The notes: a model not told the origin generated them from the sequence alone. 64,000 nt of DNA from Arion vulgaris (GCA_020796225.1 CM036760.1:4644501-4708500), one strand, 5' to 3'; shown: positions 34,346-44,770, counted from the stretch's first letter. Numbers and translations: made by a program.

Positions 34346-34975
34346 CTGGTCTTGAAAATCAAGAAGCTATTTTCGTTTTTTCATATTAATATAAAATTTG
34401 TATAAGCATTTTGAAAGAGTATGACTTAGAATAGTAGAAAAAATTATTTTTAAAAAAAATGTCAAAGTGTTGCCATGGAAACAATACAAAATGGCGCCAA
34501 AAACAAAATTTCAAATCCTAAGGCTCTGAATCTAATGAATGTAAATGAATTCTGTTTTCACTCTAAGGTGCCCAATTGTAATATCTAAAATATTACACAT
34601 CATTTTTAGGATATATTAAATATCTAATTTTTATAAATTTTGGGTAAAAATTCCTCAAAATTTGGTCAAAAAGCTGTTTTTGGGGGTGTGTTTACACAAA
34701 AATTCATAAAAAATGTAATATTTAATATATCCTAAAAGGATGTGTAATTTCGTAGATATTACAATTGCTCACCTTATAGTGAAAACATAATTCATTTATA
34801 TTCATTAACTTCAGAGCCTAAGCGATTTGAAATTTTGTGCTTGGCGGCCATTTTGTATTGTTTCCATGGCAACGCGTTGACTTTTTTTTTTTTATAATAA
34901 TCTTTCAAAATTGTTATACAAATTTTACATTAATACCAAAGCAACGAAAAAAGTTTCAAGACCAGAATCGCCCCT
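34346..34975. mobile_element. Foldback/MITE-like long inverted repeat
   Basis: The left arm starts ggtcttgaaaatcaagaagc and the right arm, read from its end, starts ggtcttgaaacttttttcgt. The arms then share tgccatggaaacaatacaaa and an atattaaatattac-type core, and meet near 34660. The arms are about 300 bp each with almost no loop. No coding capacity. No clear target-site duplication, so the superfamily is unknown. Confidence 0.75.
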
Positions 34976-35154
34976 CAATACTTACTGTATTAAGAATAGC
35001 ACTAATTTATCAAGTTAATTAGTTTGTGTTTCTTTTAAAAAATATTTCTTATTGTCAAACTCACTTAAAAATTGGAACATAATTTATAAATTGTTTATAT
35101 TTATTTGCTGTGTAACTTGAACGAAACTTGAAACGTGTTCATTTGGTTAAACAG

Positions 35155-35194
35155 GAAAGGATGCACAGGTTGCACAATGTGTTCGCACGCGCAC
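35155..35194 (+). CDS. 40-nt micro-exon of the TM-protein gene
   Basis: Acceptor tcatttggttaaacag| and donor cgcac|gtaagtaatg. Forty nucleotides convert incoming phase 1 into outgoing phase 2, what is needed to join 31622 to 36705. The joined codons read RKDAQVAQCVRTRT with no stop. Evidence is limited to splice signals, phase and open frame; other small exons could do the same. Confidence 0.45.
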
Positions 35195-35419
35195 GTAAGT
35201 AATGTGATGTCATTAATGTTTTCAAGATATTTAGCTCGCACAAACTTCACGTCCACGTTAACCTAAATAAGTCATGTTTTTCAAGCTGAATATGTGTAAT
35301 GCGTGACGACAGTACATACAAGAGACGAGAGGTAATTTTCCTCCCAATTTTAAGTTGCACTTCGGCTAACCAAAATGCGTGAAAACCGACTCATAGAACG
35401 TTTGCTAATTACATCGTCT

Positions 35420-35595
35420 GTGTGTTCCGGGGCCCTCATTTGGAGCAAAGAATAGTAACACTGCAACCTACAAGGCATGTCGTAAACGCGGCTGAGGTAG
35501 GGGCCTAGGAAGCTACCTAGTAAAAACAAAGCGTTGCAGAAATCGAATGTGCTGGCCTACTTGTATTAAGAGTAACACTGCAAAAGTAAGGTGGT
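35420..35595 (+). mobile_element. Repeat with gtcgtaa-domain, third copy
   Basis: acaaggcatgtcgtaaacgc, then cctaggaagctacctagtaa, then aatgtgctggcctacttgta, collinear with 21.95-22.15 kb and diverged. Confidence 0.5.
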
Positions 35596-35639
35596 CCGCG
35601 CCACACTGAACATATATATATATGTATAAATATTCACAA

Positions 35640-35830
35640 AATAGATGAGACTGCAGTAAAACTATTTCATTGGAAAAACACGTAATCACAAAGTACTGTA
35701 GTTTTACAAATTACAAAAACAATGACAATATACAGCAACGTTTCGACCAACAAGGCCTTTATCAAGCAAACGAACAACAGGAGTGACGAATTTAAAAAAA
35801 CAACAAATGCCCTCTTTTGCATATCTATGT
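35640..35830 (-). mobile_element. Penelope-like 3' tail fragment, inverted
   Basis: gactgcagtaaaactatttc, then gtactgtagttttacaaatt, then caacgtttcgaccaacaagg, then cctttatcaagcaaacgaac: the reverse complement of the 3' tail of the elements at 53.8/57.1 kb. Confidence 0.7.
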
Positions 35831-36704
35831 ATATGAACATGTTCGTCAATTGGAAGGTGTTTACTATGATCTCTTCTGAGTTTCCCTGTGTTTCTTGTCT
35901 TCAAGCTCATGCTTAAGTTTCTCTTCAAGAGATTCTGCACATTTGCGTAACTTGTTTTTCTTTTCTTTCATATAGCTCGATTACTATAGACCGTTCAACT
36001 TGCCATACACACAGATAAATATCTGTATCTTTGTAACCATTTAATTAAATAACTTGAAAACTTGCCTGTGAATTACACATGTTACCGACGCTACAAAATA
36101 TGTTTTGCCATTCAAACAATCATACCATCTAGAAGTTTCCTTCTTTGTGCTATATATTTAACGCCTCCATTGACTTGGTTGAAGAAAACTCATGTTTACA
36201 GCCATTGATGATACAAATGTTTACATTGATGATACAAATAGCAATATTTAGGACAAAATCCATGTTTTTTAAACAATTATTGCATTTCGTAAGCATCAAA
36301 TCAGTTCTGGGTTGACCATGGTAAACAAATGACGTCATTAGCGGGACATGGTCGGTTAGTTAAAGGCGTATATAGAAATCAATGTGAAGCTATTGGGTCA
36401 TATTGTTGACTTCTAAAAACAGACTTTGATAAAACACTTCTAATGAGTTTGAAGTTACAATTAAAAAAGTGTACTTTACGCGCATTTCCGCAAAGAGACA
36501 CATATGAGTCATCTGTATGTCATAGTCTTCTACTGCTGAGTATTCCCATGATGGAAAGCAAGTTAGCACCTTGCAGTAGACATAGACAAAGAGAGAAAGA
36601 GAGAAGAAGAAGAAGAGAATAGACAATATACAGACATGCATATATAGTGAGTTATTTGTACCTTATTAAGTAATTTGCTAATTGTATTCATATTTTCATG
36701 ACAG
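35831..36704. other. Last intron
   Basis: AT-rich with no repeat or gene recognised. It ends in the acceptor ttcatattttcatgacag|. Confidence 0.45.
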
Positions 36705-38379
36705 AACTGACAAGGATCAAATCACTGACATCAGAACGCGATGGAACGGAGGCATACCCAAAAAAAGATTACACCATTTAAGAAATCGACATTCACGTCT
36801 AGGACTGCCAATGTCATTGAAAATAAATTCGGCACATATCAAAAACAAAGATGAAAACAGACAACAGATGGGAAAGTACAGAATAAACGTGCCATTTGAA
36901 ACGAAACAATCTTCACTAAATTCTAAATCTCATCGACAACCTCCTTTACAAAACTCTATTGTTAGTGTACAACAATCTTGGGGAAACCGAACTAGCGTAC
37001 CAAGTGTTGTACAAAGAAAGTTAGTAAAAAGAAGCAAAATACACAAATCAGCGTTAGATGCTAGCTCTGCTGTTATCAATGGTAACCTACCAGCACAAGC
37101 ATTACATGGAGGTTACAATATGAACATTGTTTGGCCTTCATTCATTCAAACTCGTGAAGCTGTACGTAGAAATATCAAACAAAAAAGTCCAAAGAAAATG
37201 AAGAGACAATTAATACTTTCCAAGATCAAAAAAGGTACTGGACAGAAGAAAATCAAGAAAACACGTAAAAAACATAAAATAAAGAAGAAATCAAAGTCAA
37301 TCAAAACAGAAAAAGAGTTGAGAATAGAAAATAAAAATGTTGGAAGCTGTTTTCTACATTTCCCGCAGCCATGTCGAGGTTTGTACATACCAACACATTT
37401 CGGTCAAGCTACAACCAATACTAGCCAGGCAGGAAGTTATAGTATTAAGAGAACAGCAACCCCCGTTCTCAGTTCTTTATACGGTCAAGGCGCTTTTAGA
37501 ACATGTTGGCCACAAAGTAGTAGTAAGCCGACAGGACATGTGCAAAACTTGCCGGAAAATAAGAACACAGGACGACATAATACAAAGTATCTAGGACCGA
37601 AAACTTTAGATAGTAACTATGAAACAACAGAAACCGTCAATTCTTCTAAAACAATCAAGAACCTCACTTGGAACAAAAGAACAGCTCACGATGACAACTT
37701 TTTATCGAAACGACATGATATCAAAGTGGATATTGATAAAAGTTTACATCTTATAGAAAATGACAAGTTATCTCAAACGCATTCTTTCAATTTTCCAAAC
37801 ATGGACGCTAAGTCCCGTTATGCAGGAAAACAGATATACAGAAATATTTGTAATGTGAATAAACAAACAGATCCTAACCAGAAAATGAATTTTGAAGAGG
37901 CGAGACTTAAAAGTGAATTTAAAATCAGTAGCAATGTCTCAACAAACAGTACACATTTTATTGCAGTATCTCATGCGGACAATGAGAAGAAAAGATTTGA
38001 TCGATGTAACTCAAGAAACATCTTGCCGTTTACCGCAGTCCAAACTGTTGATAGTAAGAAAGACATAGGCAATATCTCAGTGAAACAAAATGTACAATTA
38101 TCAAAACTGGGGAACAGTGTAAACGGGAAAACGAATAATGGATATGCATTTCAATGGATAAATTCTTCTAATCAATTTTCAGATTTACCAATCTCAACAG
38201 AAAAATGTTCATTTGGAAACATTACCTCACATGCACAAGATGATAATTTAATGAAGAAATGTTCACAAACAAAAGATTCTGATTCTAGAATTGCGCACGA
38301 AAATTTGGGCAAAAGACACAAAGTTAAGGGAAACCGAACTCTTACAGTTTCCTCATTTCTCTCTATCGGCACATCGTGA
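36705..38379 (+). CDS. Giant last exon, segment 1 (cytoplasmic tail)
   Basis: Begins at the acceptor ending at 36704 (phase 2) and is open to 38379 (TDKDQITDIRTRWNGGIPKK onward, about 558 codons). No in-frame ATG is needed because it is an internal-start exon. A strongly basic block lies at about residues 165-215 (37180-37330), including KKIKKTRKKHKIKKKSKSIK, which could be a nuclear localisation or nucleic-acid or phosphoinositide-binding stretch. The rest is Ser/Asn/Lys/Thr-rich with few hydrophobics and no recognised domain: likely intrinsically disordered. Translation must change to the +1 frame between 38291 and about 38375 to avoid the stop. Confidence 0.75.
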
Positions 38380-41194
38380 TGAGAAGAGACGGGAGGTACC
38401 TCCTAACACAAACAATACTACAGATAGCAGACAGATAATAGCTCAAATGAAAAATGAACAAATAAAAGCAAGTACCTGTGCTTCTCAGAATGCAGCTGGT
38501 TTGAAACATTCTGCAAATGTAGCTCCCCAGGGACGTCGAAGTGTATGGAAGACAAACGTGACTAAAGCGGGCAGTGTGTTCAAAGTAACTAGAAACAGCA
38601 TATTACCCGTCCGAACTCTTAATGATCATTCCCATGATTTACAAAAACCAGCAAGTACTCAGGAAATATATGAACATTATGAGAAAGACAATAACGTTCA
38701 GATTGGGTCTCAAAATGACATTAAAGAATCCTCTGCGCTTTACAATACAGAATCACAGAATGAATATCATACAATACTTCCAAGTGACGCTTTGCACCGT
38801 CAGGATACAAGCCGTGAACGTTTACAGTCTTCTGATGCCAGGAACGTGCAACGTGGTAAGCACATATTCGATGACGAAGTACACGTGATTGGACATGGTT
38901 CCAACTCACAATGTGATTGGTTACGATCAGACAAAAAGCAAAATAATATTCTAATGTCTACTCCCAATGAAAAGTTGACGTCCAGGACATGCAGTTCTTC
39001 AAAAGGAAAGGAAAATCGTCAGTTTATAACTGAAGCTCCATCAGCACGACTTAAGACAGAAGATTGGAACAAAGGAAGCAGTCATGGCGTACTAAGCTAT
39101 TACAAATCTGTTGTTTCAACACCAAAAACTGGCACTAAAGATTTAATCTCTGAAAGCTCAAGTGAGGAACAATTTGAAGAACCACGAAAGAAAATACAAT
39201 CAAAACCACTGACGTCTTCGCATTACCTAAAAATGAATGAGCACAAACCACAACAAAGTGGTTTTCGTGGTTTTGAAACTCGTGATTGTGCGATCTCGCC
39301 ACACGAAAGAGATCACAGACTAGCTTTGTCCTACATAAAGAAACATAGTTATAAACAGCAGAATACACAGAAGTCTGCTGTAAAGCCGAACATTTTTCGC
39401 GGTCATACTGTAAAAAAGACTAAAAGTCTTATATCATTGAGAAATATGCTTCATGAGTTGACGTCCCATGTTCGAGCTAATCAAGGTACCAACAACTATA
39501 AAAGAGATGGACATGATGAGTTGACGTCCCACGTTCGAGCTAATCAAGGTACCAACAACTATAAAAGAGATGGACATGAAGGGAAATTTAACATTGAAAC
39601 TATTACTTATTCTAAGCCACAAAGATATTCAGAAAAGAAATCGTTTGTTCAGGAGGAATCTGATAATGATTGTGGAGATGAATCATTGAATGTTCCTTTC
39701 CTTACCAACAACGAGATTCTGAGCTCTATAGGAACATCTGACAGCTACGATGGCACTGATAAATATGTTAAATGTTATAGATCAAAGAGAAGTAAAGTGC
39801 ATAGACACGAACCTTACATGAAACGAATGTCAACAAGTAGCGGGACAACAATAGCACCGTCAAGTTGCCAGTACTGGGCTAGAAATAAGAACAATTGCAG
39901 CCCATCTCGAAAAGGTCGTTATGTTCTGGGACCAATCATTGACAACCATTTATTTGTTCATCAAGAGCATCCATCGGAAGCTGGTTTCTCCCACGAAGCA
40001 GTTTCCAACTTTGTAACACCTCCCCAGCAAGACAGCTCGGGCTGTCTAAATGCAGCTGTAGGAAACATTTCAGCGCGAATACCACTGAAAGTACGTACAC
40101 ATACAGGAGGACAACTGACAGCACCACAGCATGCTAGTTTAGAACAATTGGAACCAGATGGTGTACTTAGAGGTCATAAAACTATGCCAGACAAAGAGAC
40201 TTATTTTCCAGTTGGTGAGCAAAAACCTGCAGTGCGTACAGAGGAAGGAAACACATCCACAACAGTTGACAATAGAGGACTATTTACAAGAAAATATGCA
40301 GTCACTAAACAGGCAGATATAGAACAAGCAGTTGCTGGACAAACAGGTTTAAGTAACTCCAATACTGCACACGCAACAACAGTTAACCCTAACACAAGAC
40401 AGACGTCGGCAATGAACATAGTTAGAAGACACACAGCCATAGGACACACAGGAAAAACAGAGACAAGGTATAAAATTACACGGCACTCTAGTATGGGTTA
40501 CCCTGCAACAGGTCAAACTCTTAGATACACAACAGCCGATACAATGAATAAAGGCAGTACAACTGCAGGACACGTCATTGGAGGACTAATGTCTACACCC
40601 CACAATGAAGCAGAACATATGACTACAAAACATGCAACAACAACAAATAATACAATTTCTGGTCGAATGATTAACAGAAACACAAATACAGAGATAATAC
40701 GTGCCAAGAAAAAAACAGAACCAGGACAAACAAATACAAGACAGTCCACAATTTTGGCAGACAAGAGTGAAAAAAAAAGTTTTATAAAAATTTTGAAAAA
40801 TGTTAAAAGCGATACTGACATACAAAATGCTGACAACATGGATTCTACTTACACAGTCCAACCTAGTCCTAAAACATGTTATCATGTACCCAAAACTCTT
40901 AACAAAGAAAAAATAGTGACAGATCTTCCACCCAGAGGAAGCAAGACGCCATTATTGCTTAGTGGTGTTGGAGGTCTAGTATCTAAACCGAAAAATGAGT
41001 CCCGCAACAAAACATCTCGAATGACATATAATCGGATAGGAACCATCAAGAACCAAAAGACGTTTAATAGGTTCAGAGGGGTACGTAAACCGTTTCTTCT
41101 AAACATTCATCAGCATTGGAGAAGGAATCTTGTAAACAAACAGACAAACAACAGATTAGTGGGAACCCCCTCAAATCTAAGAGTCCAAAATTAG
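38291..41194 (+). CDS. Giant last exon, segment 2
   Basis: Continuation in the next frame, open for over 940 codons. The useful reading begins near REVPPNTNNTTDSRQ (38385). It has a perfect tandem 21-residue duplication (SHVRANQGTNNYKRDGH in each unit; DNA 39455-39517 and 39518-39580, one synonymous difference) and a Thr/Gly/His-rich stretch (about 40290-40650) with loosely repeated AxxGxT words. No signal, membrane segment, Cys pattern or catalytic motif. The length of the open frame makes coding almost certain despite the frame change at each end. Confidence 0.75.
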   Translation: MRTKIWAKDTKLRETELLQFPHFSLSAHRDEKRREVPPNTNNTTDSRQIIAQMKNEQIKASTCASQNAAGLKHSANVAPQGRRSVWKTNVTKAGSVFKVTRNSILPVRTLNDHSHDLQKPASTQEIYEHYEKDNNVQIGSQNDIKESSALYNTESQNEYHTILPSDALHRQDTSRERLQSSDARNVQRGKHIFDDEVHVIGHGSNSQCDWLRSDKKQNNILMSTPNEKLTSRTCSSSKGKENRQFITEAPSARLKTEDWNKGSSHGVLSYYKSVVSTPKTGTKDLISESSSEEQFEEPRKKIQSKPLTSSHYLKMNEHKPQQSGFRGFETRDCAISPHERDHRLALSYIKKHSYKQQNTQKSAVKPNIFRGHTVKKTKSLISLRNMLHELTSHVRANQGTNNYKRDGHDELTSHVRANQGTNNYKRDGHEGKFNIETITYSKPQRYSEKKSFVQEESDNDCGDESLNVPFLTNNEILSSIGTSDSYDGTDKYVKCYRSKRSKVHRHEPYMKRMSTSSGTTIAPSSCQYWARNKNNCSPSRKGRYVLGPIIDNHLFVHQEHPSEAGFSHEAVSNFVTPPQQDSSGCLNAAVGNISARIPLKVRTHTGGQLTAPQHASLEQLEPDGVLRGHKTMPDKETYFPVGEQKPAVRTEEGNTSTTVDNRGLFTRKYAVTKQADIEQAVAGQTGLSNSNTAHATTVNPNTRQTSAMNIVRRHTAIGHTGKTETRYKITRHSSMGYPATGQTLRYTTADTMNKGSTTAGHVIGGLMSTPHNEAEHMTTKHATTTNNTISGRMINRNTNTEIIRAKKKTEPGQTNTRQSTILADKSEKKSFIKILKNVKSDTDIQNADNMDSTYTVQPSPKTCYHVPKTLNKEKIVTDLPPRGSKTPLLLSGVGGLVSKPKNESRNKTSRMTYNRIGTIKNQKTFNRFRGVRKPFLLNIHQHWRRNLVNKQTNNRLVGTPSNLRVQN

Positions 41195-44100
41195 AATTAG
41201 TAAGTAGGTTAGTAACGCCACCACCATCAACTCAGAACCACACGACTCAGACCGAGAATTTGTTCAACTCTGTCCATGTAGGTGTACAGACAAGTCCACG
41301 TTTCCGTGCTATGCCAAGAAAGGCATCCTTCCACTGCAGCGTCAAAAGGTACATGACTAATACCAAATTATTTCGTGCTAAAGTAAGACATAAAGAAGAA
41401 CAACTATCAAGACATCGACATCACAGAAAGTCTTACATGAAACAATTAATGGTTAACTCATTGGTGCCACCCAGTTGGCAATCGAATACCCTACAGTGTC
41501 CTTCGATGAGCATTATCGAGAAAGATGAGAGTGCAGAGTTGTTTAATAGTGCGGATAGATTATCTAACACTGTAACACCAACAACAGTACAAGCGCAGCA
41601 ATTAGAAACAATTCAGGATAATAGGAATCTTAAAGAAAGGCAAGAGTATTTTCATAAGAAGGAGCAGGACAATAAAATAACGTTAGATTTAGGAAGTAGG
41701 CAACCAGTGAATGAATATCGTTCTGGACAAAGCAAGTATTCCCATCAACGAGAACATCAAGAATGTAGAAATAAAGAGAAGAGAAGAGACTCTCATTCTG
41801 GCGTTGAAATCAAGAAAGAACACATAGAGAAAACAGAATCACAAAGAACGGGAAAAGAAAGCACCGTCGAAAAGGACACATCGAATAGCAGATATCGTAG
41901 TGAAAGAAAAGTAACTTCTGACTTTCCAATTTTACTTCGGGCTGAAAAACAAGAACGAAGCAGCCTTACTTCTTGTCAGGCGCCAGAGTCACATGGATAT
42001 GCAGAAAATCAGCAGAATGTGAGTGGCCACGCTACTTATCAGCTGTCTAAATGCATGGTAAAAGCGGAGACTAATGGTGAAACACAGTCAAGTGCTGTAG
42101 ATGCTGCTGAAGGAAACAGTAGAGTAGAGGGTCAAGAACTGAGTGATTCAAGTTTCATGTCCTCCAGACTCTCTGAGCTAAGGAAGTTTTGTGTTATACG
42201 ACCAGTTTGGAAAAATGCAAACATAGACGAAATAGACAGACGTGTAAGAAGAGCACTTCGTTTGCGAGAAGAGCTCAAACAAAGTGGTTCATCCGGTGGT
42301 CGTAGTTTAATTGCGTCGTACTTTGAAGCCTCTGAGCCAGAAACCGCAGTGAGGTGTTCTAGTGAAATTAAAGGCACTAACATCTCATCTGCTACCAGTG
42401 ATTTCGAATATATAAATATAACTACCTTACCTGGTCTCTCAATACAGCCCATGATCTTTCCTGGAACAGTTGATGAAAATGGTCGCCGTCAAGCAGTGGA
42501 TCAAGTACAGGTTGTAGGCCGAAGCAGTTCTTCATCAGAAAGTGACCACACTGCACAAGAAAAAATAGAAAAATGTATTCCTTTCAGAAGTGTTGCTGCA
42601 GATGTAGTACCTAAAGGAATGCCGTTAGTGTGGAAAGGTACTGAGTATCGGTCTGCGCATGGTGCAACATCAAATCAGGCACTAGGGACAAGATCCACTG
42701 AGGATGAGCTACAGGATGCTCGAGCAGGGCTTAGTTTATCATTCAACGAGGAAACAGTTAGCGACCTAACCTGTAGACCTGAGAAACACTCTAGTACCAA
42801 AGAATCTTCGCTGCCTAGCAACAGTACAAGCGGAAACTCAACAAAGCGAGCAGCGAAAATGGGAAACAAAAACTCACCGCCAACGAAAATATCAAAAGTG
42901 GATAATACTTCTTCAAACACACCAAGACTTGTTGGTGCGCTTGTACAGAAACTACCGCAGGTTCCTTTAACATCTTTTGTGGAATGGTTCATTGAAACTT
43001 CCGATCCTAATAACTTTGTTTCATCAGATCTGTCCAGTAGTTCGTCCGAAAACTCACAGAGTAACTCCGCTTATAGCGCTGTAAAAGTATTTGGTTCAGG
43101 TGGTGAACATTTACCCTCATCAGCATGGCCAGACACGTTATTTAAAGAATCTCTCGAACAGGTCCCACTCTTCAGTAACTCTAAAACAAAACGTTCCCTT
43201 GGCACTGCAATGGGTAGAAAATCACAATTAAAAGAAATACAGAGTAAAGTTGATTACCAAAAGACAGCTGTAAACAAGGCGAATTCAAAATCTCAAACAG
43301 ACAAACATTTTAACGCATGGTCAAACAGTCTTACAAGAACATTCCCATCAGTAGCTCCACGCACATCATCCCCAGGGATACAGGAGATATCCTGCTTTAC
43401 AGAAGATAAACCTGATCCATATACACTAGACGGAAACAATGAGAAGAGTAATACAGAACAAACGAAATTATCAGTAGATACTGCTAATAAGACAGGTATT
43501 CTCAAGTATCCATCCAAGTCTTCGACGGACGACAAATCAAACAGTAAATGTGTTAAAGGTGTATGCAGCAAATTCAGCTTTAACCGTAAAAGATCCGACA
43601 ATTTATCCTTTAGCAGGGGGAGTTTGAGACACATCAACTTGCAAAGACACGATAACGTAAAAAGATCCAGTTTTTTAGTTCGCCAACAGATCAGTTCTTT
43701 AACCGATGATATGACATCGACTGATACCTCAACTGAACAGACACAGACATACCCGTATTCCGTAGATTTGCTCACAAATTCCGAGCGTGATGTATGTGAC
43801 GAGAACTGTAAACTAGACTTTTCAAATATTAATATGAATCTAATTTCAGACACAACAGCAAACACTAGCATTATACTTGATACAACAACATCGGACAAAA
43901 AACATATTGGAAAACAATCGGACTGTTTAAAAATTAAATGTGACCTAACAGGAGAATCTCGTGTTGATGTGACAAGAGACAAAGATAAAACAACACGCAA
44001 CGACACTAAAGGAGACGAAGACACAACAGAGACAAACAACAGAGACTATTCAGAGTTCTCGGAAGACCAGAGAGACAAAACCAGCGCAACGTTCAACAAC

Positions 44101-44280
44101 GATGTCACTGGAGACATTCGCTGTGCCCCTGGTATACGACATATTTTAATGAAATTACGACAGACATCGGACGCGGACGAGTCCGTTACACCACGACCCG
44201 ACAAAATGAAAATCACTTTAAGGAAATCCACAGAAGTTTCTGGAATCATTGCCAAGTTTCAGAACAAACAGACACAATAG
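41116..44280 (+). CDS. Giant last exon, segment 3 and C-terminus
   Basis: Returns to the frame of segment 1; the change lies between 41116 and 41194, which includes a C5 run at about 41166. Open to TAG at 44278. Notable parts: LVTPPPSTQNHTTQTEN; a helical Arg-rich segment (NANIDEIDRRVRRALRLREE, about 42215); a Ser-rich acidic patch (FVSSDLSSSSSENSQSN, about 43015); and a final basic segment PDKMKITLRKSTEVSGIIAK. A more hydrophobic piece, VPLTSFVEWFIETSDPNNF, may be a short binding motif. Similarity to known families is not apparent by eye. Confidence 0.8.
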   Translation: MEKESCKQTDKQQISGNPLKSKSPKLELVSRLVTPPPSTQNHTTQTENLFNSVHVGVQTSPRFRAMPRKASFHCSVKRYMTNTKLFRAKVRHKEEQLSRHRHHRKSYMKQLMVNSLVPPSWQSNTLQCPSMSIIEKDESAELFNSADRLSNTVTPTTVQAQQLETIQDNRNLKERQEYFHKKEQDNKITLDLGSRQPVNEYRSGQSKYSHQREHQECRNKEKRRDSHSGVEIKKEHIEKTESQRTGKESTVEKDTSNSRYRSERKVTSDFPILLRAEKQERSSLTSCQAPESHGYAENQQNVSGHATYQLSKCMVKAETNGETQSSAVDAAEGNSRVEGQELSDSSFMSSRLSELRKFCVIRPVWKNANIDEIDRRVRRALRLREELKQSGSSGGRSLIASYFEASEPETAVRCSSEIKGTNISSATSDFEYINITTLPGLSIQPMIFPGTVDENGRRQAVDQVQVVGRSSSSSESDHTAQEKIEKCIPFRSVAADVVPKGMPLVWKGTEYRSAHGATSNQALGTRSTEDELQDARAGLSLSFNEETVSDLTCRPEKHSSTKESSLPSNSTSGNSTKRAAKMGNKNSPPTKISKVDNTSSNTPRLVGALVQKLPQVPLTSFVEWFIETSDPNNFVSSDLSSSSSENSQSNSAYSAVKVFGSGGEHLPSSAWPDTLFKESLEQVPLFSNSKTKRSLGTAMGRKSQLKEIQSKVDYQKTAVNKANSKSQTDKHFNAWSNSLTRTFPSVAPRTSSPGIQEISCFTEDKPDPYTLDGNNEKSNTEQTKLSVDTANKTGILKYPSKSSTDDKSNSKCVKGVCSKFSFNRKRSDNLSFSRGSLRHINLQRHDNVKRSSFLVRQQISSLTDDMTSTDTSTEQTQTYPYSVDLLTNSERDVCDENCKLDFSNINMNLISDTTANTSIILDTTTSDKKHIGKQSDCLKIKCDLTGESRVDVTRDKDKTTRNDTKGDEDTTETNNRDYSEFSEDQRDKTSATFNNDVTGDIRCAPGIRHILMKLRQTSDADESVTPRPDKMKITLRKSTEVSGIIAKFQNKQTQ

Positions 44281-44489
44281 AGACATGTATATGAGAGGAT
44301 TCTGGAAAATTCTTTGTTTATCTTTGCACTCAATTAGTTGGACATTGTTGGAAATACCGTCCATATCAGATGGACAACACGCAGACTAAGACAATCAATG
44401 ACGTATGCATTGATAGAATCATCGTTGAACTAAGTAAATTTAATGAGACATTTAATTCTCTTTAAATGATTATGTACAATTTCTATTGT

Positions 44490-44770
44490 CGATATAAGGG
44501 GGACTGCAGTAAACTATGCAGCATTGGTAAAACAAGTAAACAACAACACATTACTGTAGCAGTAAATTTCTCAGACTCTCGTGCCACCACCCTAAAAGGC
44601 AGTACTACAGGCAATAATGATAGTTACTGTAGTCTTACAAAATAATAAAAAAAACAATAATAATACACAGCACCGTATCGACCAAAATGTCTTTATCAAG
44701 CAAAGGATAGAAAAGAAGAGAAGAAATTCACTTCTTACAATTTCTATTGCAACATAAAAACAAATATGAT
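44490..44770 (-). mobile_element. Penelope-like tail with nested SINE D piece
   Basis: gggggactgcagtaaactat, then (after 44626) tactgtagtcttacaaaata, then caccgtatcgaccaaaatgt, ctttatcaagcaaagg: an inverted, diverged Penelope-like 3' tail. Positions 44565-44625 (ctcagactctcgtgccacca, ccctaaaaggcagtactaca) are the 3' end of SINE family D inserted into it. Both lie in the likely 3' UTR of the giant exon. Confidence 0.6.

Noticed and set aside
42132..44255. Minus-strand frames up to 248 residues opposite the giant exon
   Set aside because: Hydrophobic Ser/Leu/Val shadows of Lys/Thr/Ser-rich coding sequence on the plus strand.
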